Shown: one piece after another, positions 1 through 8,375 of the stretch
Layout of the letters: each line of letters starts with the position of its first letter
Position numbering within the stretch: the first letter of the stretch is position 1
Assembly: GCF_030733745.1 (NCBI RefSeq)
Contig: NZ_JASHIK010000001.1
Span: forward strand, 186,001-250,000
DNA from: Stappia sp. MMSF_3263
GTDB taxonomy: Bacteria; Pseudomonadota; Alphaproteobacteria; Rhizobiales; Stappiaceae
Reading direction: 5' to 3'
DNA length: 64,000 nt
The notes under the pieces: generated by a model
The model's database searches: none
What the model was told of the DNA's origin: nothing
The model's input: only the letters and a program-made list of their open reading frames with translations
Translations under genes and position numbers: made by a program

Positions 1-402
1 GCGTTCGCCGATCTCCGCCTTCGGCATGCCTTCCTGCTTCAGGCCGAAGGCGACGTTCGCCTCCACGCTCATATGCGGGAACAACGCATAGGACTGGAAC
101 ATCATGTTGACCGGCCGCTTGTAGGGCGGCACGCCGGCAAGGTTCTGTCCGTCCAGGAAGATTTCGCCTGCATTCGGGGTCTCGAAGCCGGCAAGCATGC
201 GCATCATCGTCGTCTTGCCGCAGCCGGATCCGCCGAGCAGGGCGAAGAACTCGCGTTCGTAGATTTTCAGGCTAAGGTCGTCGACCGCGATGAAATCTCC
301 GAACGTCTTGGTAACGTTTCGAAATTCGATGTAGGGTCGCGCTTGCGGGTCATCCCAGGGTGCGAAGTCGCGGCGCACCGGTCCGATCGGTTTTTTTGCC
401 AA
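1..402 (-). CDS. potG: Polyamine ABC importer ATPase, PotA/PotG type (partial)
   Basis: Cytoplasmic ATPase subunit of an ABC importer, most likely for putrescine or spermidine. Only the first 134 codons are in the window; the gene runs off the left edge. Walker A GGSGCGKT is at about residues 57-64 and the Q-loop FQSYALFP at about 102-109; the signature and Walker B motifs lie outside. I place the start at a TTG because an AGGGGGC ribosome site precedes it and no better in-frame start is near. It lies just downstream of a PotF-like binding protein on the same strand, which is the basis for the polyamine assignment. The permease genes would be expected beyond the edge. Confidence 0.88.
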   Translation of the reverse strand, partial: MAKKPIGPVRRDFAPWDDPQARPYIEFRNVTKTFGDFIAVDDLSLKIYEREFFALLGGSGCGKTTMMRMLAGFETPNAGEIFLDGQNLAGVPPYKRPVNMMFQSYALFPHMSVEANVAFGLKQEGMPKAEIGER

Positions 403-431
403 GATCTGCCCCCTGTCTCGTTCGACGGGTC

Positions 432-460
432 CGGTCCGGCCGCGTGTCGCGGCCGGACCG
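432..460. repeat. Perfect 13-bp hairpin between potF and potG
   Basis: Arms CGGTCCGGCCGCG and CGCGGCCGGACCG flank a TGT loop. There is no T-run on the minus strand, so this is less likely a full terminator than a 3' stabiliser or partial attenuator that lets the binding protein be made in excess over the ATPase. Confidence 0.6.
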
Positions 461-471
461 TGCCGGCCATG

Positions 472-1563
472 TTACTGACCGGTTTTGACCTTGGTCCATT
501 CGCGCGTGCGCGACCGCATCGCCTTGGGCGACTTGGTCGTGGTGCTGAACAGCTTCTCGACCGTTTCCTCGGTCGGATAGATGGCCGGATCCTCCAGCAC
601 TTCCTTGTCGACGAAGGCTTGGCTCGCCTTGTTGCCATTGGCGTAGAAGACGTAGTTGGTGGCCTTGGCGACGACCTCCGGCTTCATGATGAAGTTGAGG
701 AAGGCGTGCGCTTCGTCCACATGCGGCGCATCGGCGGGGATCGCCATGTTGTCGAACCACATCATCGCGCCTTCCTTGGGAATGACATAGGCGACGGTGA
801 CGCCATTGTCGGCCTCGGAGGCACGGTCACGCGCCTGCAGCACGTCGCCCGACCAGCCAACGGCGAGGCAGATGTCGCCATTGGCGAGCGCGTTGATATA
901 TTCGGATGAGTGGAACTTCTGGATATAGGGCCGAATGGACAGCAGCAGCTCCGACGCCTTCTCGAAATCTTCCGGATTGCTGCTGTCCGGGTCGAGACCG
1001 AGATAGTTGAGCGCGGCGGGGAAGATTTCGTCCGCCGTGTCGAGCAGATGGACGCCGCAATCGGCGAATTTCGAGATGACTTCCGGCTTGAAGATCATGT
1101 CCCAGCTGTCGAGTGGCGCGTCGGGCATGCGCTCCTTGATCTTCTCGACATTGTAGCCGAAGCCGGTGGTGCCCCACATGTAGTTGATGGCGTGCTCGTT
1201 GCCCGGGTCGAATTTCTCGATGCGGCCCATGATCTGCGGCCACATGTTTTCAAGGTTCGGCAGCTTCGACTTGTCCAGCTTCTGGAACACGCCGGCCTGG
1301 ATCTGGCGGCCGAGGAACGTGCCGGTCGGGACGACGACGTCATAGCCGGTGCCGCCGGCCAGAAGCTTGGTCTCCAGCATCTCGTTGCTGTCGAAGACGT
1401 CGTAGACGACCTTGATGCCGGTTTCCTTGGTGAATTCCTCAAGCACGGACTCGTCGATATAGTCCGACCAGTTGAAGACCCGCACGGTGCGCTCCTGCGC
1501 GGCAAGCCCGGTTGCGGCGACCGCACCGATCAGCGCGACGCTTGCAAATAGAAACTTCTTCAT
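472..1563 (-). CDS. potF: Putrescine/spermidine periplasmic binding protein
   Basis: Exported solute-binding protein delivering polyamine to the ABC permease. The 363-residue product starts with a classic signal peptide (MKKFLFASVALIGAVAATG, cleavage near AAQ). The mature start VRVFNWSDYID is typical of PotD/PotF proteins, whose Trp-Ser-Asp lines the polyamine pocket, and the length matches the family. The ATG at 1563 is preferred over upstream starts because GGAGGG sits 5 nt before it and the signal peptide follows at once. It follows puuA after a 266-nt gap in which I see no gene, and precedes potG. PotF versus PotD substrate preference cannot be settled by eye; the adjacent catabolic genes favour putrescine. 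Confidence 0.92.
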   Translation of the reverse strand: MKKFLFASVALIGAVAATGLAAQERTVRVFNWSDYIDESVLEEFTKETGIKVVYDVFDSNEMLETKLLAGGTGYDVVVPTGTFLGRQIQAGVFQKLDKSKLPNLENMWPQIMGRIEKFDPGNEHAINYMWGTTGFGYNVEKIKERMPDAPLDSWDMIFKPEVISKFADCGVHLLDTADEIFPAALNYLGLDPDSSNPEDFEKASELLLSIRPYIQKFHSSEYINALANGDICLAVGWSGDVLQARDRASEADNGVTVAYVIPKEGAMMWFDNMAIPADAPHVDEAHAFLNFIMKPEVVAKATNYVFYANGNKASQAFVDKEVLEDPAIYPTEETVEKLFSTTTKSPKAMRSRTREWTKVKTGQ

Positions 1564-1829
1564 GTGTCCCTCCGTCTGGCCCTGTCCTGGCGCGTCATCT
1601 TGCGCGCCGTGTTTTCGATTGTCTTGTCTTGTTGCAGCAAAACAGTGTGCTGCGGGAACTGGTGTTTCCGGACGCGCCGTCCGCGTCATGGCAATCTGTC
1701 GCCAGCCTAGAAGCGATGGCCCGTCGCCTCAAGGGGAGGCGGGTTCTGCTCTTGCGAGAATTTCCCCGTAGTGCCAGACGCTTCTTCCGGTGTCGCGGCA
1801 ATTGGCCTTTTGTTTCCCAACTTGTCGGC

Positions 1830-3221
1830 TCACAGATATGTCTGGCGCTCCAGGGTCGAAATCTCGCGCCCGAATGCGAAGAGCTCGTGACGCTTGATGT
1901 CGACCAGCACCTTGTGCATTTCCTCGCCGACGGCATCCTGCATGTGTTTCGAGGCGGCGAAGGCGTCGATCGCCTCGTCCATCCATGGCGTCAGGCGAGG
2001 CGCGGTCTTCTCGTAGGCGTTGCCCTCCACTGGCGGTGGCGGGGCTGTCTCGCCGGCCACGCCCTGCAGCATGCCTGCCAGCACGCCCGTCAGCACCAGG
2101 TAGGGATTGGCGTCGGCGCCGGCGATGCGGTGTTCGATGCGGGCCGAGGCCGGCGTTCCGGCGGGAACCCGCAGCGCCACGGAGCGGTTGTCGAACCCCC
2201 AGCAGATCGAGGTCGGCGCATAGGAGCCGGGCTGCATGCGGCGGAAACCGTTGAAGGTCGAGACGAAAAGAAGATGCGCCTCGGGCATGGTGTCGAGCAG
2301 GCCCTTGATGGCATAGCCGAGCCGTGCCTCGCCCGTGTCCGGGTCGGCGAAGATATTGCCCGAGCCGTCTTCCATCGAGACATGCACATGCATGCCGTTG
2401 CCCGGCCATTCGACGAAGGGCTTGGCCATGAACGAGGCCTTGAGATTGTGCTTGCGGGCGACGCCGGCAACGAGCCGGCGCAGCAGCACGGCATCGTCGG
2501 CGGCGCGCAACGGATCGCGCTGGTAGTGCAGGTTGAGCTCGAACTGCCCGGGCGCCGCCTCGGAGACGGCGGCATCTGCGGGAATGTCCTGCGCGTCGGC
2601 GGAGCGGCGGATCTCGTCGACCAGCGGCATGAAGGCCTCAAGGTCGGACAAGGCATACATGTTCTGGCGCGCGGGCCCCAGATGGGTCGAGAAGACCGGC
2701 GTCGGCGCGCCGCTCCAGTCGCCGTCGTCCTGGTCCTCGAACAGATAGAACTCGAGCTCGAACGCGGCCGTCGCGCTCAACCCGTGTTCGCCAAGCCGAG
2801 AGGACATGCGCGAGAGCACATGACGCGGGTCGCACATGAAAGCGCCGCCCTGCCGGTCATGCATGGACAGTAGCACCTGCGCCGTCGGACGCTCCGCCCA
2901 GGGGACCGAGCGCAGCGATCCGGGCACCGGCCAGCACACGCCGTCCTTGTCGCCGGTTTCGATATGCATGCCGGTTTCCTCGACCTCGCGGCCCCACACG
3001 TCGAGGCCGAAGAGGGAGAAGGGCAGCGCGACACCGCTTTCGAAGACCTTGCGCAGCGCGCTTCCGGGCAACCATTTGCCGCGCAGGACGCCGTTGCTGT
3101 CGGGCAGGATCACCTCGAGCGTGTCGAGGTCGGGATGCTCGGCCTCGAAGCGGGCGACCTCCTCCTGCCAGTCGTCTCCGCCGGCCGGGCGCTGCCAGGC
3201 CGAGCGATGGGTCTGCAACAT
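1830..3221 (-). CDS. puuA: Glutamine-synthetase-family gamma-glutamylputrescine synthetase (copy 1)
   Basis: Probably ATP-dependent ligation of glutamate to putrescine, the first step of the gamma-glutamyl (Puu) route. The 463 residues show glutamine synthetase hallmarks: ELEFYL at 155-160, GQFELN at 225-230, FMAKP at 264-268, GNGMHVHVS at 274-282, NRSVALRVP at 345-353 and ADANPY near 369-374. A GGAGG ribosome site precedes the ATG. It heads a leftward unit with potF and potG. A TGTGATCACG palindrome lies about 62 nt upstream, next to the divergent GntR gene, suggesting polyamine-responsive repression. A glutamine synthetase homologue using another amine is the alternative. A second, diverged copy lies at 4181-5578. 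Confidence 0.85.
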   Translation of the reverse strand: MLQTHRSAWQRPAGGDDWQEEVARFEAEHPDLDTLEVILPDSNGVLRGKWLPGSALRKVFESGVALPFSLFGLDVWGREVEETGMHIETGDKDGVCWPVPGSLRSVPWAERPTAQVLLSMHDRQGGAFMCDPRHVLSRMSSRLGEHGLSATAAFELEFYLFEDQDDGDWSGAPTPVFSTHLGPARQNMYALSDLEAFMPLVDEIRRSADAQDIPADAAVSEAAPGQFELNLHYQRDPLRAADDAVLLRRLVAGVARKHNLKASFMAKPFVEWPGNGMHVHVSMEDGSGNIFADPDTGEARLGYAIKGLLDTMPEAHLLFVSTFNGFRRMQPGSYAPTSICWGFDNRSVALRVPAGTPASARIEHRIAGADANPYLVLTGVLAGMLQGVAGETAPPPPVEGNAYEKTAPRLTPWMDEAIDAFAASKHMQDAVGEEMHKVLVDIKRHELFAFGREISTLERQTYL

Positions 3222-3282
3222 GAAGTCCTCCGGTTGGGGTGGCGGATCGGCCAGGATGGACCGATTGCCGGATTGGTAAAAA

Positions 3283-3292
3283 TGTGATCACG
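3283..3292. promoter_or_regulatory. Putative GntR operator before puuA copy 1
   Basis: TGTGATCACG, core palindrome GTGATCAC, lies between divergent puuA and the GntR gene. The same sequence with one change recurs at 4098-4107 before the second puuA. Assignment to the neighbouring GntR protein is inference. Confidence 0.5.
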
Positions 3293-3349
3293 TAGCGGCA
3301 AGACTGTCAAGCAAGCCGGCCGAGGGGTCGGCTATCAGGGTTCTGGAAC

Positions 3350-4072
3350 ATGGCGGAGCCACTGTCGGGCCGGGCGGGCGTCCCTGCGACGCATGGGCGC
3401 GGCGAGCGTGTCACCGGGGATGAAGTGCCGCCGCGTGGCTCGGTTCGCGGCAGCGTGGAACGGGCCGTGCGCGAGGCGCTACTCACCGGGCGCTTCGTTC
3501 CGGGGCGCGCGGTGACCTTGCGGGGGCTGGCGCAGGAACTCGGCGTCAGCCCGATGCCCGTGCGCGAGGCCGTGCGTGCGCTGTCAGCGGGAAACGCTCT
3601 CGATATCCGCCCCAATGGCCGCATCCAGGTGCCGACAATGACCCGCCCGCGCCTGGAGGAAATCCTCAAGGCGCGGCTTCTTCTCGAGCCTGAACTCGCC
3701 GGACTGGCCGCGCCGGGGCTGAACCGCGCGGACGCCGCCGGGCTCGCAGAGATCGATGACAGGATAGATGCAAGCCTCGATGGGGGCGACGCGGAGACCT
3801 ACATGCGGCTCAACCATGCCTTCCACTTCCGGATCTATCGTGCGGCCGGATCGCAGGTGTTGTTGCCGCTTGTGGAAACTCTCTGGTTGCAGTTCGCCCC
3901 CTTCATGCGCACCGTCTACGGAAGGGTCGGCACGTCCGCGCTGGTGGATCATCACAAGGAGGCGGTCGATGCGATCCGTGCGGCTGATGCCCGGGCACTG
4001 CGGGACGCGGTCGCCGCCGATATTCGCTGCGGCATGGACCTGCTCGTCGAGGGCTTTCCGGCGCCGGGGTGA
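3350..4072 (+). CDS. GntR-family transcriptional regulator (FadR/FCD type)
   Basis: DNA-binding regulator, probably of the flanking polyamine genes. The 240 residues contain an N-terminal winged helix (VTLRGLAQELGVSPMPVREA, about residues 58-77) and a C-terminal all-helical FCD ligand domain. The first ~30 residues are Gly/Arg-rich and may not all be translated; the exact start is uncertain. It lies between two puuA-like genes, divergent from one and codirectional with the other. Two near-identical palindromes sit on either side of it, before each target gene, which is what a local repressor would use. The effector, perhaps putrescine or a gamma-glutamyl derivative, is not visible from sequence. 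Confidence 0.85.
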   Translation: MAEPLSGRAGVPATHGRGERVTGDEVPPRGSVRGSVERAVREALLTGRFVPGRAVTLRGLAQELGVSPMPVREAVRALSAGNALDIRPNGRIQVPTMTRPRLEEILKARLLLEPELAGLAAPGLNRADAAGLAEIDDRIDASLDGGDAETYMRLNHAFHFRIYRAAGSQVLLPLVETLWLQFAPFMRTVYGRVGTSALVDHHKEAVDAIRAADARALRDAVAADIRCGMDLLVEGFPAPG

Positions 4073-4097
4073 CGGAAAGCGAATTGCCGTTTATAAA

Positions 4098-4107
4098 TGT
4101 GATCACA
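4098..4107. promoter_or_regulatory. Putative GntR operator before puuA copy 2
   Basis: A perfect 10-bp palindrome TGTGATCACA lies 74 nt before the chosen GTG start of the second puuA. It matches 9 of 10 positions of the site at 3283-3292, on the other side of the regulator gene. Confidence 0.5.
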
Positions 4108-4180
4108 AATTGGCGTGGGAAAGACGGTTCATGGTCCGGGCATCGGGGCCGCTGGCCGGCACGCCCGAAAGGCGGAAGAC

Positions 4181-5578
4181 GTGAGCAAGAAGAAGAAGCA
4201 GGAGCCCAGGATCAACAGCCGTCGCGGCGTGAGCTCCTTCGAGGATGCGCGTACCTGGCTGTCGGAACGGGGCATCGAGGACATCGAATGTATCGTGCCC
4301 GATCTTGCAGGGGTTGCGCGCGGCAAGATGATGCCGACGGAGAAGTTCTTCTCCGGGCCGGTCATGACCATGCCCGCCTCGATCTTCGCGCAGACGATTT
4401 CCGGCGACTATCCGCCGGACGATGAGCGCTTCCAGCACAACGCGACCGACGGCGACCTGTTCTTCCGCGCCGACTATTCGACGCTGACGGCCGTGCCCTG
4501 GGAAAGCGATCCGACCGCGCAGCTCATTCACGATGCCTATACCCGCGAGGGCATCCCGGTCGAGACGGCCCCGCGCAATGTGCTCAAGCGTGTGCTGCAG
4601 CTCTACGAGGACGAGGGGCTGGAGCCGCTTGTGGCGCCCGAGATGGAGTTCTATCTGGTGCGCCCCAACACCGATCCGGACTATCCTCTGGAGCCGCCGA
4701 CGGGGCGCTCGGGCCGTCCCGAAGTGGGCCGGCAGTCCTATTCGATCTCCGCGCTGAACGAGTTCGACGACCTGATCGACGACATCTACGACCTGTCGGA
4801 AGCGCAGGGGCTGGAGATCGACACGCTGATCCACGAGGAAGGCGCGGCGCAGATGGAGATCAACCTGCGCCACGGCCGGCCGCTGGAGCTGGCCGACCAG
4901 GTGTTCCTGTTCAAGCGCACCATCCGCGAGGCGGCGCTGCGCCACGAGATGTACGCCACCTTCATGGCCAAGCCGATGTCGAACCAGCCCGGCTCCTCGA
5001 TGCATATCCACCAGTCGCTGGTCGACAAGGAGACGGGCGCCAACGTCTTCTCGTTGGAAGACGGCGAGGCGTCTCCCCGGTTCCTGTCCTTCATCGCCGG
5101 CCATCAGGCCTTCCTGCCGGCTGTGACCTGCATCCTGGCACCCTATGTGAACTCCTACCGGCGCTTCACCCGGGGAACGACGGCGCCGGTCAACGCCTAT
5201 TGGGGCTATGACAACCGCACCGTCGGCCTGCGCGTGCCCAATTCCAAGCCGGCGGCGCGGCGGCTGGAAAATCGGGTGCCGTCCTCGGATGCCAATCCCT
5301 ACCTTGCCATCGCCGCATCGCTTGCCTGCGGATATCTCGGCATGAAGCAGAAACTGACGCCGGACGAGCCGCGCAGCGGCAACTTCAGCGAGGACATGCA
5401 TGCGCTGCCGCGCGGGCTGCTCGAGGCGGTGGCGCTGTTCGGGGAGTGTGACGAGCTTATCGATGTTTTCGGGGAGAAGTTCGTCGCAACCTACCGGGCG
5501 ATCAAGCAGGAGGAGTTCGAAACCTTCATGAAGGTGATCAGCCCCTGGGAGCGGGAATACCTGCTCCTCAACGTCTGA
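4181..5578 (+). CDS. puuA: Glutamine-synthetase-family gamma-glutamylputrescine synthetase (copy 2)
   Basis: A second glutamine-synthetase-like ligase, 465 residues from a GTG preceded by AAAGGCGGAAG. An earlier in-frame GTG at 4115 has no good ribosome site and would push translation close to the putative operator. Family motifs are MEFYL, QMEINLRHG, FMAKPMSNQPGSSMHIHQS, NRTVGLRVP and SSDANPYLAIAA. It clearly differs from copy 1 (SSMHIHQS against GNGMHVHVS), so this is an old paralogue, not a recent duplication. It begins a rightward run with an aminotransferase and a PuuB-like oxidase. Which copy handles putrescine, and whether the other uses a different amine, is not decidable here. Confidence 0.85.
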   Translation: MSKKKKQEPRINSRRGVSSFEDARTWLSERGIEDIECIVPDLAGVARGKMMPTEKFFSGPVMTMPASIFAQTISGDYPPDDERFQHNATDGDLFFRADYSTLTAVPWESDPTAQLIHDAYTREGIPVETAPRNVLKRVLQLYEDEGLEPLVAPEMEFYLVRPNTDPDYPLEPPTGRSGRPEVGRQSYSISALNEFDDLIDDIYDLSEAQGLEIDTLIHEEGAAQMEINLRHGRPLELADQVFLFKRTIREAALRHEMYATFMAKPMSNQPGSSMHIHQSLVDKETGANVFSLEDGEASPRFLSFIAGHQAFLPAVTCILAPYVNSYRRFTRGTTAPVNAYWGYDNRTVGLRVPNSKPAARRLENRVPSSDANPYLAIAASLACGYLGMKQKLTPDEPRSGNFSEDMHALPRGLLEAVALFGECDELIDVFGEKFVATYRAIKQEEFETFMKVISPWEREYLLLNV

Positions 5579-5644
5579 CCGGAACGCTCTCACCCCCTCG
5601 CCGGATACGGGAACACATGAACGAAAATCGGGAGAGATGACGCC

Positions 5645-7042
5645 ATGAGCGGTGCATCCAACATCTATCCGACGGCCGAATTGCGCGCGCGCGATGCCGC
5701 CCACCACATGCATCCGTTCTCCGACACGGGTGCGCTGAACCGGGAAGGCGTGCGCGTCATCACCGGAGCGGAGGGCGTCTGGCTGACCGACAGCGACGGC
5801 AACCGCTACCTCGACGGCATGGCGGGCCTGTGGTGTTGCCAGGTCGGGCACGGGCGCGACGAGATCGCGGACGCGGTCAATCGCCAGATGCGCGAGCTCG
5901 ACTACTACAATACGTTTTTCAAGACCAGCCACCCCCCGGTCATCGCTCTGTCGGAGAAACTGGCCGAACTCAGCCCGCCGCAGTTCAACCGGGTGTTCTT
6001 CACCTCCTCCGGTTCGGAGGCCAATGACACGGTCTTCCGCATGGTCCGCACCTATTGGGACCTGATGGGCAAGCCGGAGAAGAAGACCATCATTGGCCGC
6101 TGGAACGGCTATCACGGCTCAACGCTTGCCGGTACGAGCCTGGGCGGCATGGCCGCGATGCACGGTCAGGGCGACCTGCCGGTTCCCGGTGTCCACCACA
6201 TCGCGCAGCCCTACTGGTTCGGCGAAGGCGGCGACATGTCGCCCGATGAATTCGGCGTCTGGGCGGCGGGCGAACTGGAACGCGCCATCGACCGGATCGG
6301 CGAGGACAAGGTCGCCGCCTTCATCGCCGAGCCGGTCCAGGGGGCAGGCGGCGTGATCATCCCGCCCGACACCTATTGGCCGGAGGTTTCGCGCATCTGC
6401 CGCGAGCGCGGGATCCTGCTCGTCGCCGACGAGGTGATCTGCGGGTTCGGCCGCCTTGGAAGCTGGTTCGGATCCCAGCATTACGGCATCGAGCCGGACC
6501 TGATGCCGATCGCCAAGGGACTGTCTTCCGGCTACCTGCCGATTGGCGGCGTGATGGTCGCCGACCGGGTCGCGGATGCTTTCATCGAGAAGGGCGGCGA
6601 GTTCTTCCACGGCTATACCTATTCCGGCCATCCGGCCTGCTGCGCGGCCGCTCTCGCCAATCTGGAGATCATGCAGCGTGAGAAGCTGGTGGAGCGGGTC
6701 GCTGACGACATCGGCCCCTACCTGCAGGCGAAATGGCGAGCTTTGGGTGACCATCCGCTGGTTGGCGAGGCCCGCATGGTCGGTCTTGTCGGAGCTCTGG
6801 AACTGGTGCCGGCCAGGGGCGACAGGTCGCGCAAGTTCGCTTCTCTCGGCGAGGCCGGGACGCTGTGCCGCGACCTGTGCTTCGACAACGGCCTGGTCAT
6901 GCGGGCGGTGCGCGACAGCATGATCATCTCGCCGCCGCTGGTGCTCAGCCATGAAGAGGCGGATGACATGATTGAGCGTATCGTCCGCACGCTCGACCAG
7001 ACCCATGCCGCATTGAAGAAGGACGGACGCCTCGCGGCCTGA
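5645..7042 (+). CDS. spuC: Class III aminotransferase, putrescine/omega-amine:pyruvate type
   Basis: PLP-dependent transfer of a terminal amino group from a diamine or omega-amino acid, probably to pyruvate. The 465 residues are of usual length. Fold-type I features are GSEAND (about 123-128), the cofactor Asp in ADEVICGF (D262) and the Schiff-base lysine K291 in IAKGLSSG. It sits 66 nt after puuA copy 2 and 25 nt before the PuuB-like oxidase, so the rightward operon could run transamination and gamma-glutamylation in parallel. It is close to SpuC and to beta-alanine:pyruvate aminotransferases; the polyamine context favours putrescine. Confidence 0.85.
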   Translation: MSGASNIYPTAELRARDAAHHMHPFSDTGALNREGVRVITGAEGVWLTDSDGNRYLDGMAGLWCCQVGHGRDEIADAVNRQMRELDYYNTFFKTSHPPVIALSEKLAELSPPQFNRVFFTSSGSEANDTVFRMVRTYWDLMGKPEKKTIIGRWNGYHGSTLAGTSLGGMAAMHGQGDLPVPGVHHIAQPYWFGEGGDMSPDEFGVWAAGELERAIDRIGEDKVAAFIAEPVQGAGGVIIPPDTYWPEVSRICRERGILLVADEVICGFGRLGSWFGSQHYGIEPDLMPIAKGLSSGYLPIGGVMVADRVADAFIEKGGEFFHGYTYSGHPACCAAALANLEIMQREKLVERVADDIGPYLQAKWRALGDHPLVGEARMVGLVGALELVPARGDRSRKFASLGEAGTLCRDLCFDNGLVMRAVRDSMIISPPLVLSHEEADDMIERIVRTLDQTHAALKKDGRLAA

Positions 7043-7067
7043 CGGCGAGGCGCCGGAAGGGACCCCT

Positions 7068-8360
7068 ATGGCCGACGCCACGCGTGCCCATGCCCCGTCC
7101 TACTATGCCGCGACAACGCCCGATCGCGCTTTGCGGCCGGCGCTTGCCGGGCAGGTACGGTGCGACGTGGCGATCGTCGGCGGCGGTTTCACCGGACTCA
7201 ACGCGGCCATCACCCTCGCCGAAGCCGGCCGGTCGGTTGTCCTGATCGAGCAGAACCGCATCGGCTGGGGTGCGTCGGGGCGCAATGGCGGCCAGTTGCA
7301 CAGCGGCCAGAGGCGCGATCAGCATCATCTTGAGCGAACCTGCGGGATCGAAACCGCACGCCGGCTCTGGGACATGGCGGAAGAGGCGAAGGCGCTGCTG
7401 CACGAACGCCGCATCCGCCATGCCATCGATTGCGACTGGATGCCGGGCCTCATCCATGCCGCCCACAAGGAGCGCTTCGTCGCCGAGGAATGGGACTATG
7501 CTGAGCATCTCTGCAAGGTCTATGGCTACGACCGCGTAGAGCCGCTCGAACGCGATGCGCTTGCAACGGCCATCGGTACGCCGAACTATTTCGGCGGCTC
7601 TCGTGACGCCGGGGCCGGGCATCTCCATCCCCTGAAGCTTGCGCAAGGGCTTGCCGATGCCGCCGAAGCCGGCGGCGTCGTCATCCACGAGGGGACGGCG
7701 GCGACCGCGGTCACGGATCGCGGCGGCAGGGTCGAGATCGGGACGCGGGAAGGGATGATCGACGCGGAGACGGTGCTGCTTGCCGGCAATGGCTATCTCG
7801 CCGGGATCGATCCCGACAGCGAGGCCCGCGTCATGCCGATCAACAACTACATCCTGACGACGGAGCCGCTGTCGCAAGAGGCCGCCGATCACCTGATCCC
7901 GGGACGGGAGGCGGTCTCGGACAGCCGCTTTGTCGTCTATTACTGGCGCCTGACGCCAGACCGGCGACTGCTCTTCGGGGGTGGCGAAACCTATCGGCGC
8001 GGCTTTCCGCCGGACATGGGCAGCTTCGTGCGCTCGCACCTGCGCAATGTCTATCCGCAGCTTGCCGAGGCACCGGTGTCGCATGTCTGGGGTGGAACGC
8101 TCGGCGTCACCCGCTCGCGCATGCCCTGCCTGCGTCGCACGCGGCCGGGCGTCTATGTCGCGGCGGGCTTTTCCGGCCACGGCGTCGCGATGGCGGGGTT
8201 CTGCGGCCATGTCGCGGCGCGGGCGATGCTCGGCGATGCGGAGCGTTTCGACGTCTTTGCAGGTCTTGCGCCGGGGCGCTTTCCCGGCGGGCGCACCTTG
8301 CGCTGGCCGATCCTGGTCCTGGCCATGAGCTGGTTCGCCCTGCGTGACCGTCTCGGCTGA
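7068..8360 (+). CDS. puuB: FAD-dependent oxidoreductase, gamma-glutamylputrescine oxidase type
   Basis: DAO-family flavoenzyme, predicted to oxidise gamma-glutamylputrescine to the gamma-glutamyl aldehyde. The 430 residues open with a Rossmann FAD motif, VGGGFTGL at about 37-44, followed by GWGASGRNGGQLHSG, typical of PuuB/OrdL proteins. A late GGFSGHGVAMAGF-like segment marks the second FAD contact. It ends the rightward polyamine operon and converges on the iron permease gene 15 nt away. No PuuC aldehyde dehydrogenase or PuuD hydrolase is in the window, so completing the route needs genes elsewhere. Confidence 0.85.
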   Translation: MADATRAHAPSYYAATTPDRALRPALAGQVRCDVAIVGGGFTGLNAAITLAEAGRSVVLIEQNRIGWGASGRNGGQLHSGQRRDQHHLERTCGIETARRLWDMAEEAKALLHERRIRHAIDCDWMPGLIHAAHKERFVAEEWDYAEHLCKVYGYDRVEPLERDALATAIGTPNYFGGSRDAGAGHLHPLKLAQGLADAAEAGGVVIHEGTAATAVTDRGGRVEIGTREGMIDAETVLLAGNGYLAGIDPDSEARVMPINNYILTTEPLSQEAADHLIPGREAVSDSRFVVYYWRLTPDRRLLFGGGETYRRGFPPDMGSFVRSHLRNVYPQLAEAPVSHVWGGTLGVTRSRMPCLRRTRPGVYVAAGFSGHGVAMAGFCGHVAARAMLGDAERFDVFAGLAPGRFPGGRTLRWPILVLAMSWFALRDRLG

Positions 8361-8375
8361 GGGACGGGGCCGACT

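Noticed and set aside
1512-2873. 453-aa open frame on the plus strand
   Set aside because: It is antisense to puuA (real, with family motifs); its Arg/Gly/His-rich translation has no recognisable domain. GC-rich coding DNA leaves such open frames opposite genes.
4103-6115. 670-aa open frame on the minus strand
   Set aside because: Antisense to the second puuA and the aminotransferase, both clearly real. Its Arg/His/Gly-rich composition is that of a shadow.
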